A DNA stretch of 64,000 bases from Bradyrhizobium monzae (GTDB lineage Bacteria; Pseudomonadota; Alphaproteobacteria; Rhizobiales; Xanthobacteraceae): assembly GCF_021458635.1 (NCBI RefSeq), contig NZ_JAIRDQ010000013.1, positions 1 through 64,000 on the forward strand, read 5' to 3'. A model generated the notes under the pieces. That model saw only the letters and a program-made list of their open reading frames with translations. It searched no databases and was not told the DNA's origin. This document shows positions 42,040 through 50,023 of the stretch, in pieces. The translations under genes and the position numbers were made by a program. Every line of letters starts with the position of its first letter. Within the stretch, counting starts at the first letter, position 1.

Positions 42040-43267
42040 TTTCGAGATCGTCCTCGAAGACCGCGTCATCGAACGGGGCGCTGTCCGAATCGAGGAGGGG
42101 CTAATAGCCGAAATCCGCGAAACTCCGGTTGCGGGTGCGGATGTCGAAGGTGCAGGCGGACTGCTGCTGCCTGGCTTTGTCGATATGCATGGTGATATGA
42201 TTGAGAAGGAAGTCGAGCCACGTGCCAATGTGCGCATGCCGCTGGAGCTTGGCATCCACGACCTCGACAAGAAGCTCGCCTCCAGCGGCATTACGACGGC
42301 CTATGCGGCGCTCGCCTTTACTCCGGCGATCGACGGCCGGCTGCGTTCGGTCGAGCACACCACCGCGCTGATCGAGGCTTTGACATCCAAGCGTGACGAG
42401 TTGCTGGTCGACCACCGCGTTCACGCCCGCTTCGAGGTGACCTTCCCCTCGGCGATGAGCGTCGCCGAAAAGCTGATGGAGGGCGGTGCTCTCAATCTGA
42501 TTTCCCTGATGGATCATACGCCTGGCCAGGGACAGTACCGCGACATCGAAATTCATGTCGCCAATATAGCCAAGGCACAAAAGATCAGTGAAACCCAGGC
42601 ATCCGAACTCGTGAAGCAGCGCATCGCCGATCGCACCGAACGGGGCGACGCGATGCGCGTTATCTCCGGCCTTGCGAAGCTGGCGAGAGCACGTGGCGTT
42701 GCGATCGCATCCCATGACGATGATCGTCTCGAGAAGGTCTCGTTGATGCACGCGATCGGCGCTGCGATCAGCGAGTTTCCGATCACCATCGAAGCCGCGG
42801 TCGAGGCGCGACGGCTCGGTCTGGCAACCGCGATGGGCGCTCCCAATGCCCTGCGTGGCCTGTCCTATTCCGGTAATCTCTCGGCGCGCGATGCCTACAA
42901 GGCGGGGCTCTTGGATATCCTCGCCAGTGACTACCATCCTTCGGCCATTCTGCCGGCAGTGATTGCACTTGACGAAATGGGTGAAGGTGGGCTTGCGAAA
43001 GCAGTCGCTTTGGCGAGTGCCAATCCGGCCAAGGTACTGGGATTGCACGACCGCGGCGCGATCGCGGAGGGACTCCGGGCCGATCTCGTCATCGCTGAGC
43101 GTGGCAGCATGCCGCGCGTGCGCGCCACACTGCGCGGCGGCAGGTTGATCTATCTCGACACCGCTTTCTTCCGATGCCCTCCGTTCGTACCGTGCCTGAA
43201 GCTCGGGCGTCACGATGGCCGGGACAAATTCGGTCGCAGCCGCTCGCTCGACTGCACTGCGTTGTAG
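42026..43267 (+). CDS. phnM: Phosphonate triphosphate-ribose pyrophosphohydrolase PhnM
   Basis: An amidohydrolase-superfamily enzyme. GGLLLPGFVDMHGDMIEKEV supplies the HGD metal-binding strand, MDHTPGQGQYRD and VAIASHDDDRLEKV the later metal and substrate residues, and ASDYHPSAILPAV the final Asp motif. PhnM removes pyrophosphate from the 5-triphosphoribosyl-1-phosphonate made by PhnGHI. The C-terminal 30 residues (after RLIYLDT) are non-conserved. It is the last phn gene of the block. phnN and phnP are not in the window. Confidence 0.92.
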   Translation: MWLNDFEIVLEDRVIERGAVRIEEGLIAEIRETPVAGADVEGAGGLLLPGFVDMHGDMIEKEVEPRANVRMPLELGIHDLDKKLASSGITTAYAALAFTPAIDGRLRSVEHTTALIEALTSKRDELLVDHRVHARFEVTFPSAMSVAEKLMEGGALNLISLMDHTPGQGQYRDIEIHVANIAKAQKISETQASELVKQRIADRTERGDAMRVISGLAKLARARGVAIASHDDDRLEKVSLMHAIGAAISEFPITIEAAVEARRLGLATAMGAPNALRGLSYSGNLSARDAYKAGLLDILASDYHPSAILPAVIALDEMGEGGLAKAVALASANPAKVLGLHDRGAIAEGLRADLVIAERGSMPRVRATLRGGRLIYLDTAFFRCPPFVPCLKLGRHDGRDKFGRSRSLDCTAL

Positions 43268-43318
43268 GGCGCTTTAGGTCCGTAGAGATGCCCTTTGGCA
43301 GAGCATAGCGCGTCGACG

Positions 43319-43414
43319 CGACAGGGCCGAGATAGCTATCGTGGGCGCCTCTATGTGAAGCGGACCGAATACGATTGGTCGATGCCTAACCAGCTTTCGT
43401 GCCGACGTGCGTGA
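43319..43414 (+). pseudogene. C-terminal remnant of a second phosphodiesterase copy
   Basis: The frame reads RDSYRGRLYVKRTEYDW and ends at the TGA at 43412-43414. The complete phosphodiesterase at 30225-31715 ends with the parallel RRDSYGGHLYLKGTDYQW. In both places phnF follows directly, so a phosphodiesterase-phnF pair was duplicated and the second phosphodiesterase was deleted except for its tail. Confidence 0.62.
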
Positions 43415-43444
43415 GACTTGATTGATGATTAAGAGAGATGATCG

Positions 43445-44167
43445 ATGTTTCAAGGAAAGCGATGGGAGTTTGTCAGAACGAAAATCGAGGAAAACATTGC
43501 CTCAAAGAGCTTTGCGCCGGGAGAAAAGCTGCCGAATGATGTCGATCTCGCCCGGCTGTACGGGGTCAACCGACATACGGTTCGATACGCCATCCGAGCG
43601 CTTGAAGAGAAGGGCATTCTCCGTGTGGAGCAGGGGAGAGGGACATTCGTGGTGGAAAACACGACGCCGTACCTGCTGTCCACCAACACGCGACTGACCG
43701 ACAACCTCGTCGCTCACGGCCATTTGGCCCGCCGAAAAATGCTATCTTCGGAAACAATGGCTGCGGACGAACGCTTGGCAAAGCATCTTGATCTTGAGAT
43801 CGGAGACGATGTGCTTTTCATCAGAACCTTGAGCATTCAAGACGAGATACCGATCGTGATCGCAAACAGCTACTTCCCAGCTCAACGCGTGCCTGGACTG
43901 TTGGACGAGTTTTCTGGCGCAAACTCGATTTCCAAGGCACTGAAGCGCGTCGGCGTCGCCTCCTATTCCCAGCAATGGGTACAAATCAACGCCAGAATGC
44001 CAACCGAGGAAGAAGCCCGCCTGCTCGGGATGTCTACCGCCACGCCGGTCTTCATCAAAGAAAATCTTGATCGCTCCGAGGGCGCACCGATCAAGTTCGG
44101 GGAGAACGTACTATGCGCCTCCAGGATCAACTTCTTTATTGATTTCAATGATCTTCGGATGAGGTGA
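43445..44167 (+). CDS. phnF: PhnF-like GntR/UTRA transcriptional regulator, copy 2
   Basis: The ATG follows AAGAGAGATGATCG, a modest ribosome-binding site. The GntR wHTH (residues 5-70) and the UTRA domain are both intact. The protein aligns with copy 1 without gaps over about 235 residues, the main differences lying at the C terminus (FNDLRMR against FKKMQKGTARS). The DNA-recognition region RHTVRYAIRALE is identical, so both copies could compete for the same TAGGTACCTAGGT operator, perhaps with different effectors. It is preceded by a remnant phosphodiesterase tail. Confidence 0.86.
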   Translation: MFQGKRWEFVRTKIEENIASKSFAPGEKLPNDVDLARLYGVNRHTVRYAIRALEEKGILRVEQGRGTFVVENTTPYLLSTNTRLTDNLVAHGHLARRKMLSSETMAADERLAKHLDLEIGDDVLFIRTLSIQDEIPIVIANSYFPAQRVPGLLDEFSGANSISKALKRVGVASYSQQWVQINARMPTEEEARLLGMSTATPVFIKENLDRSEGAPIKFGENVLCASRINFFIDFNDLRMR

Positions 44168-44301
44168 GATCCATGGGCAGCCGTGCCCGACGGCGAGCTT
44201 CTGCAGGTACCGCCGCCGCAGGAAACCACTGGTTTCCCGCAACTCGTCAGTCGTTATGAAAGTGACCCCGAACGTCTTCAACATTTATCTAAGGAGTCGT
44301 C

Positions 44302-45003
44302 ATGTCGGACCTCGGCGCCGAGAGTTTAAGTGGTCAAATCGTGAGACACATTCCCTTGTATCGGCAAAGAAGGAACTATACTTGCGGACCATCGTCGCTG
44401 ATGATGGTTATGTCCGCGCTGGATGAGAGATACCAGCCGAATGTCAAAGCCGAGCTTGAGCTATGGCGGGAGGCAACGACTATCCATGGAGGTTGCGGGC
44501 CCGTTGGTCTCGCATTGGCGCTGAAACGACGCGGGTTCGCGGCGGTTGTTGTCGTGAGCCACGGTGGGGTGTTTCTTGAGGCTCGCGCTTCGCGAACGGA
44601 AGAGATAGAGGCGATTCGGATACTCCAGGAGCGAGATCTCGTCGAGGCCAATGAGCGTGGAGTCCACGTATATGTCGGAAATTACAGCCTGCATGATCTC
44701 TCGAACTGGATGGCAGAGGGATGGTATCCTGTCGTGATGATCAGCATTGAATTCGAAGGTAAGACCGTCACTCACTGGGTGGTGATCACCGGAGTTGATA
44801 CCGATTACGTATTCTTCAATGATCCCCTGAAAGACCAAGCGCAGGGGGATGATGCCACCCGTGTCGACCACGCAACCTTTGCCGACATGAATGAGTTCGG
44901 ACCGAAGCGCGAAAAAGCGGTCGTTCTTGCGGGCCTTCCTCAAATGGCAAACATTGAGCTCTCGCTTCCCAAGCTCAATCTCGACCATGAGCCGCTAAGT
45001 TGA
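44302..45003 (+). CDS. C39-like papain-fold protein, 233 aa
   Basis: The ATG is preceded by TAAGGAG. RRNYTCGPSSLMMVMSALDE is the Cys-containing N-terminal box of the Peptidase_C39/C39-like-2 family (Q/N..CG..s). VTHWVVITGVDTDYVFFNDP contains the catalytic His and the later Asp. There is no signal peptide, ABC domain or leader-peptide partner. Family members include bacteriocin leader peptidases and other amide-bond hydrolases. Located after phnF copy 2, it might act on a peptide-like phosphorus compound brought in by the oligopeptide-type transporter. That link is an inference. Confidence 0.74.
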   Translation: MSDLGAESLSGQIVRHIPLYRQRRNYTCGPSSLMMVMSALDERYQPNVKAELELWREATTIHGGCGPVGLALALKRRGFAAVVVVSHGGVFLEARASRTEEIEAIRILQERDLVEANERGVHVYVGNYSLHDLSNWMAEGWYPVVMISIEFEGKTVTHWVVITGVDTDYVFFNDPLKDQAQGDDATRVDHATFADMNEFGPKREKAVVLAGLPQMANIELSLPKLNLDHEPLS

Positions 45004-45547
45004 CAATGGCGGAAGGCGGCTGCTCGCCAGGGGCGCGCAAAGGCGAAGGTTGTGGCCGACCGGTATGAAGAACCATGGTGGTAATCCCTCCCGGCCGTCA
45101 GATGACAGTGGCCAGAGGTGTTCGTTGTCTTTCAAGTGACCGTCACGGGCGCGATCGCAGCGCGGCGCCCTGAAGCTCATTTGCTGGCTCCGAACACGCC
45201 ACGGTTCGGGATTGTCGGTTTGCGACCACGATGATCCTTCGATCAGGTCGGCGCGGTCTCACAACCGGCGATCTTTGTGTCGCCGAGGCCAGCGCCTTGC
45301 ATCGCCACGTAAAACAAACCGCAATGGATTAAGCCCCCTGAGAGCGCGCTACCGCCGGGCTAGGTGAGCGGCGTGTTTTTCCCTCGTGGTTCCCTTGATG
45401 CACGTTGCAAAAAGCGATGAGTGCGGCACCAGATCATGCAGCCGAGCCCGCGGTCTCACAAAGAAGACCAATCCAAGCGGCGCAGCGTAGAGAGAGAGAG
45501 CGCGCGCGGACGGCCGAAGAACTGGCCGCCGATAGGAGGGAGATCAT
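45004..45547. other. Intergenic region without a supported gene
   Basis: About 540 bases after the C39-like gene. No frame has a convincing start or composition, and no clear hairpin terminator or repeat is seen. The last bases hold AGGAGGGAG, the ribosome-binding site of the next small frame. Confidence 0.4.
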
Positions 45548-45772
45548 ATGCTTGAGCCGACCGATCAGCGGCGAGGTCAGAAGAAAAGCAAAAGCGCCCT
45601 CAAAGAAAACACGCTGCTCGACATGCTGGTCATCGTCCTGCAGTCGGGCGAGAAAGGTCGTCAGGGTGCGGTGGGCGCAAACAGCCAAGAAAAAGGGAAT
45701 CGCGGTTCGGCGACGAAGGTCGTTGCGCGCGCCCATTGTATCGCCTCCTACAGACCCGAGGACTGTAATTGA
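45548..45772 (+). CDS. Small hypothetical protein, 74 aa
   Basis: The ATG is preceded by AGGAGGGAG about 8 bases upstream, an unusually strong ribosome-binding site, which is the main support. The first 30 residues are charged and contain LLDMLVIVLQSGEKGRQG, a short helix. The remainder is low in structure. It converges with and overlaps the end of the asparagine synthetase gene by 25 bases. No family is recognised. Confidence 0.38.
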   Translation: MLEPTDQRRGQKKSKSALKENTLLDMLVIVLQSGEKGRQGAVGANSQEKGNRGSATKVVARAHCIASYRPEDCN

Positions 45773-47649
45773 CGAAGGAAAATCTCAAGATTGCAAATCA
45801 ACCAGAGTTGTCTTCCAAATGCATCGTTCGCGGCGCGAGAGCGCTCCCCATACCATCGTCGGAGGGCGCCGATATCGAGATAATCAGCGATGGCAGCAGA
45901 TCCTCCGAAGATTAAGTCGCGAAACGGTGTCGAGCATTCGTTAGTCGCCCAATGGCCCAAGGGTAACGGAAACCCGAGCTTCTTCCTCGCGGTCACGCTG
46001 GTCGGAAGACGAGTTCTGTAAAGAGTACGTAGCGCAGACTTTGAGACGTCAAGTGTTTCGCTGAATTCCTGAATAGGCGCGAAGGCCGCTCGGACTGGCG
46101 ACCAGGCGTCCTTCCAACGCAAGTGTTCTGAGGCAGGCATGCCAAGAGCTAGCGTAACGAGTCGATGATCTGTGAAAGGTACGCGCCCTTCGACGCCGGC
46201 GGCCATCGTCGTGTTGTCGACCATTTCGAGCAGCGCCGGTAGATGATGACGTACGAAGAACAGCCTGATGCGATCATCAGGAGTGGCGCCACCTGAATGA
46301 TAGTCAATGCTCATCCAATTAAGCAACGCCGCATCATCCGCGAGCTCTGTTCTCCACGCGGATGTCGCCAGTTGCAGCTTCTCGGATTGGGCGAAGTAGG
46401 TGTATCGCGAGAGAAAAAAGTCGAACTCCTTCGTTTCGGCCTTGGGTAGGCCGAAGCGCCGGCGCGCCGGGCAGGCAATGACGTCTGGCAAGGCGGACAA
46501 GAACGCTTGGCGTTGTAGGTCAAATGGCAGTCTGAAAATTCGGCTATACCCAGAGAATATCTCGTCGGCGCCCTCGCCGGTAAGAAGTACTTTGTGCGAG
46601 TGCGCGGCCGCCTGAGCGAGTAAATACATCGCCCCTTCATTGTGCATGCCGATTGGGTGACCTCGTAACGCGGTGAGGCGTTGGATGGTGTCAAGGCTCG
46701 TCGCGTCGGGCAGCTGTACCAAAACATGCGGTAGCTTGAGAGACTCCGCCACTTCGATCGCATAGCGACTTTCGTCGTACGCGTCACCAGCTACCATTCC
46801 GGTGAAACATGTCGGCTTTTGTGCAGAGCGCCTGGAGAGCTCGAAAGCCAAGACGCTGGAGTCCAGCCCGCCGGAAAGCAGCGCTGCGACGGGAGTGTCG
46901 GCCACCAGATGCTCTTCTACGGCACTGCCGATCAGGGCGTCCAGCGAGGAGCACGGGTCCTTGTTGTCTGAGCGAGCGGGATCCCACCACCGCGCATGCT
47001 CGTGCGATTGGGCGGTTATCTTTAGCCAAGTGCCGGGTTGCAGCTTACGAACGTCCGTAAAAAGAGTCCTCTCACCGAAGACGGCACGAAAAGAAAGAAA
47101 ACTGGACAGTCCAACCGGATCGAGCTTCGAGCGAACCCCAGGCCAATGGAGAAGAGCCGACGGTTGTGAAGCAAAAACGAATCCGCGGTTCGTTTGAGCG
47201 TAATATAGCGGCTTAATTCCAAGCCGATCTCTGACAAGGAATGCTGTTCCGCTCCTTTTGTCGTAGATTGCGAATGCGAACATTCCCCGTAGACGTTCGA
47301 GGCAATCAATGCCCCAACAAGCGAATGCCTTGCATATGACCTCCGTGTCGGACTCAGTACGAAACCGGTACCCGCGTTGCAGCAAGTCGCGCCTCACGTC
47401 ACGGTAGTTGTAGATCTCCCCGTTGTACGTGATTGCGATGTCCAATTGCTGATCAAGGAAGGGTTGATTCGACCGATGGTTTAGGTCGATTATGGCAAGC
47501 CTTTGATGCGCAAAAGCAAAGGATGGAGTCACATAAACACCATTCGCGTCCGGTCCTCGATGGGCAAGCGTCTGAATGCAACGAGCGATCTCACGCTCGG
47601 TCGCCGCCTCGTCAGTGACCCGTCCGACAAATCCGAAAATTGCGCACAA
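45748..47649 (-). CDS. asnB: Asparagine synthetase (glutamine-hydrolysing), 633 aa
   Basis: MCAIFGFVG gives Cys2, the nucleophile of class II glutamine amidotransferases. RGPDANGVY, RLAIIDLN, TYNGEIYNYRD and SDTEVI are the conserved glutaminase blocks. The synthetase half has the PP-loop LLSGGLDSSVLAFELS, then LTGEGADEIFSGY and DNTTMAAGVEGRVPFTDHRL. It moves ammonia from glutamine to an aspartyl-type carboxylate activated by ATP. In biosynthetic clusters such proteins often make amides of other acids. It is the third gene of a same-strand set with a formyltransferase and a CDP-alcohol transferase. Confidence 0.92.
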   Translation of the reverse strand: MCAIFGFVGRVTDEAATEREIARCIQTLAHRGPDANGVYVTPSFAFAHQRLAIIDLNHRSNQPFLDQQLDIAITYNGEIYNYRDVRRDLLQRGYRFRTESDTEVICKAFACWGIDCLERLRGMFAFAIYDKRSGTAFLVRDRLGIKPLYYAQTNRGFVFASQPSALLHWPGVRSKLDPVGLSSFLSFRAVFGERTLFTDVRKLQPGTWLKITAQSHEHARWWDPARSDNKDPCSSLDALIGSAVEEHLVADTPVAALLSGGLDSSVLAFELSRRSAQKPTCFTGMVAGDAYDESRYAIEVAESLKLPHVLVQLPDATSLDTIQRLTALRGHPIGMHNEGAMYLLAQAAAHSHKVLLTGEGADEIFSGYSRIFRLPFDLQRQAFLSALPDVIACPARRRFGLPKAETKEFDFFLSRYTYFAQSEKLQLATSAWRTELADDAALLNWMSIDYHSGGATPDDRIRLFFVRHHLPALLEMVDNTTMAAGVEGRVPFTDHRLVTLALGMPASEHLRWKDAWSPVRAAFAPIQEFSETLDVSKSALRTLYRTRLPTSVTARKKLGFPLPLGHWATNECSTPFRDLIFGGSAAIADYLDIGALRRWYGERSRAANDAFGRQLWLICNLEIFLRQLQSSGL

Positions 47650-47808
47650 AGGCCCGTCCTCCTACCCCGAGCTGATTGCCTGATCCCCGGCCTTGCAGTC
47701 TCGCTCGCATGTTGGGATGGCTCGACTTGTCATAAAAAGTGGCTGCCCTGCCAAGGTCGTGCTGAAGAGGAGCGCGGCGTTCTGATGGTAATCTCGGTCG
47801 ACAGTCGC

Positions 47809-48678
47809 CTAAGGTTCCCTCCGAAGCAGGATCTCCGGCAATCCCGGAGTCAGCTGCGAGTCCGCCGCCACGTTCAAAGCTGTGCCTGGCGCGCAGCTAC
47901 GCCGAAGGATCGTTCGCACCTCGTTTGCCAGAACCCTTTGAACGAGCCACTTCGGAGGCGTGAAACGCGGTGGGAGGTATAATGCACGATACAGCCGCTC
48001 GAGTTGTTCGGCGTCGCGCGGAACATCCGCCGATTCCAGGAGTTCGGCGATCTTCCGCGTGGTGTAGAAGCGAGGCTCGCGCTTATGCTCAGCTATCAGC
48101 GACGCTTGCGATCGCGGGACAAAGGATCCGTCCAACAAGCGCAGCCATACCTCGCAGAAGAGCGCGTAGCCATAAAGTTGCGCCCTGGTGTCTAGGGAGA
48201 GAGCTGTCTCTGAAGGCAAGACGGGGAACCGCATCTCGCCGATGATGTCCCCCGTATCGGCCCGCTCCGCGAGGTAGTGGATGGTCACTCCGAAGCTCTC
48301 GGCCCCGTTAAGGATCGCATGAGTCCGGGCAAAGCTGCCACGATATTCAGGCAGTGGAGCCGGATGCAGGTTGATTCCCCCTCGATCAAACCGCGCAAGG
48401 GTGTGGGCCGGAAAAATCTTATTCCACAACACGCTTACGAGAAAGCCCCCGTAACGGGAAACGTCGTCCATTGACTCGAGATAGGGTATTCCGTAGCGGT
48501 CGGCGATCTGCCATAGCTCCTCGCTGGTTTCGTGGCTCCACCACGTTTGTTCGTTCCGGGGGGGACCGAGAATTGCGGAGACGAGGTCTTTGCCGCAGGT
48601 CTCGATGATAAACACAATGCAGCGGCTTGCGAGCCCCCGGGTGCCAGCAAACACGAGCCCGTTACTTACAGTCGACAT
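47809..48678 (-). CDS. Formyltransferase-family protein, 289 aa
   Basis: A Formyl_trans_N fold. FLVSVLWNKIFPAHTLAR carries the catalytic Asn, GGINLHPAPLPEYRG the catalytic His with its HPxxLP motif, and AERADTGDIIGEMRF the Asp, as in methionyl-tRNA and sugar-N-formyltransferases. The C-terminal 90 residues do not resemble the tRNA-binding domain of Fmt and contain FYTTRKIAELL, so the substrate is probably a small amine or nucleotide sugar. N10-formyl-tetrahydrofolate is the expected donor. It lies 31 bases after the CDP-alcohol transferase gene. Confidence 0.84.
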   Translation of the reverse strand: MSTVSNGLVFAGTRGLASRCIVFIIETCGKDLVSAILGPPRNEQTWWSHETSEELWQIADRYGIPYLESMDDVSRYGGFLVSVLWNKIFPAHTLARFDRGGINLHPAPLPEYRGSFARTHAILNGAESFGVTIHYLAERADTGDIIGEMRFPVLPSETALSLDTRAQLYGYALFCEVWLRLLDGSFVPRSQASLIAEHKREPRFYTTRKIAELLESADVPRDAEQLERLYRALYLPPRFTPPKWLVQRVLANEVRTILRRSCAPGTALNVAADSQLTPGLPEILLRREP

Positions 48679-48709
48679 GTCTTACCTCTGGGCCTTCTAC
48701 GCCGCGACG

Positions 48710-49321
48710 TTATGCTCGGATGCCACTGGTTATCAGCAGTCCGGCGGACCCGATGATCGCAATTGCGATCGTAAGCACATGAACGAGAGTGCCTGAGGCT
48801 TTGATCTTGAGCGGTGCAATGTGGAGCAACGACAACGGTAGAAAGATAGCCGGAAGAACGACACTTAATTCAAGTGGTGCGACGATGCGGTGGATCAGAA
48901 ATATGGCCGCGAGCACTGGCAAGTCGTAGGATAGAGGTAGACCGGTTGAATAACCCTCATCGCTCAGGCCAAAATAGTCAAAATACGCGAGACGGAGAGC
49001 TCCGATCAATAACAGGTACGCCGCGAACACCCCTGACGCAGCAAAATCCATGACCGATGCAATCACGATTGCCGGTATGACTGATCCAAAGATGAGGTCC
49101 GAGAATCCATCTAGGGATTTTCCGATGGCCTTCGCGGCCATCGTACGGTTCTTTGCGCGCCGGGCGATTGCGCCGTCCACGTCATCGGCAATTATCGCCC
49201 AGAGCCCGAGGGCTATACCCGCCTCGTAGTTTCCTCTAACGGCCAGCCCTATCCCCGCACCAGAACATAGTATCCCAAGTGCCGTAACGCTATTGGCGCG
49301 GTCAGATAGGTACGCGATCAT
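48710..49321 (-). CDS. CDP-alcohol phosphatidyltransferase-family membrane enzyme, 203 aa
   Basis: The family signature D(x2)DG(x2)AR...G(x3)D(x3)D is present as ADDVDGAIARRAKNRT followed by AIGKSLDGFSDLIFG. Six hydrophobic segments surround it (for example VIPAIVIASVMDF, GVFAAYLLLIGALRLAYF, LSVVLPAIFLPLSLLHIA, VLTIAIAIIGSAGLLI). Such enzymes transfer a phosphoalcohol from a CDP-linked donor onto an alcohol, as in phosphatidylserine synthases. The exact alcohol is not predictable from sequence. It is the first gene of the three-gene set, and the start codon is at the edge of degenerate upstream DNA. Confidence 0.85.
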   Translation of the reverse strand: MIAYLSDRANSVTALGILCSGAGIGLAVRGNYEAGIALGLWAIIADDVDGAIARRAKNRTMAAKAIGKSLDGFSDLIFGSVIPAIVIASVMDFAASGVFAAYLLLIGALRLAYFDYFGLSDEGYSTGLPLSYDLPVLAAIFLIHRIVAPLELSVVLPAIFLPLSLLHIAPLKIKASGTLVHVLTIAIAIIGSAGLLITSGIRA

Positions 49322-50023
49322 TGAGTGCCTCGACGTTCTGGCCTCTGCGGAGAGAAGCGCACGCTATTTCCTGCGACAATCTGAATGCTCTGCATTGCTG
49401 CAGGCGAGGAGCCGGCGCATCGATCAGAGCTGGTGTGTCGACAACAGAGTGTATGCGACCTTGCATGCCGAACTCCTAGCCGGCGCGCTCGGCCTGCCAA
49501 ACGTTCATCCGTCTGCTGGTGACACGTCTCTGTCGTCCGGATCAATTACTGGAGTTGGTAGTTGACCGGCTCGCAAAACGTTGCATCTCCCTATTGGATT
49601 GACGTAGCACGCCTGCTGACGATTTCCGATCCGCAGGCGGCAAGACGCTGCTCAAGGAGTGCGTCGCCGCCTGGCATGCACGATGACGGTGTAAGAATCG
49701 CCAACCTCGACCCGTTTTGAGTGGATCCAGTGACTGCAGTGCCTCGGATATACGGCTGCGCCAGGGTTTCCAATAGATGATCGGCCCGAGGCTGAAGGCG
49801 ACACCTTTGCCTGTGAGCGGACCCACCGAGATGAAGATCACGCCCTTGCGCAAGAAGAGTCGCGGGGACTGACGCCAATCCGCTCCCAACGCTCCGCCAA
49901 CGCCGGCTGCAGGGCGATGTATTGAGCATGGTCGAACGCAATCAGAGTATTAAAACCTGCGGTATAACCCGGCGAACTTCAGTGTCGGTCGCGAGGTCCG
50001 CGATCTTGGCCGCCGGCTCTTGG
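49322..50023. other. Degenerate region between two same-strand units
   Basis: About 700 bases. A minus-strand stretch around 49740-49920 gives HAQYIALQPALAERWERIGV and, in the neighbouring frame, LFLRKGVIFISVGPLTGKGV. Both look like pieces of a protein but are interrupted. No start or family can be assigned. It is presumably a remnant, and it also has to contain the promoter of the CDP-alcohol transferase gene. Confidence 0.3.

Noticed and set aside
45405..45944. 179-codon plus-strand frame
   Set aside because: Ser/Arg-rich, antisense to the asnB end, without a start signal. The 74-codon frame with AGGAGGG is preferred.
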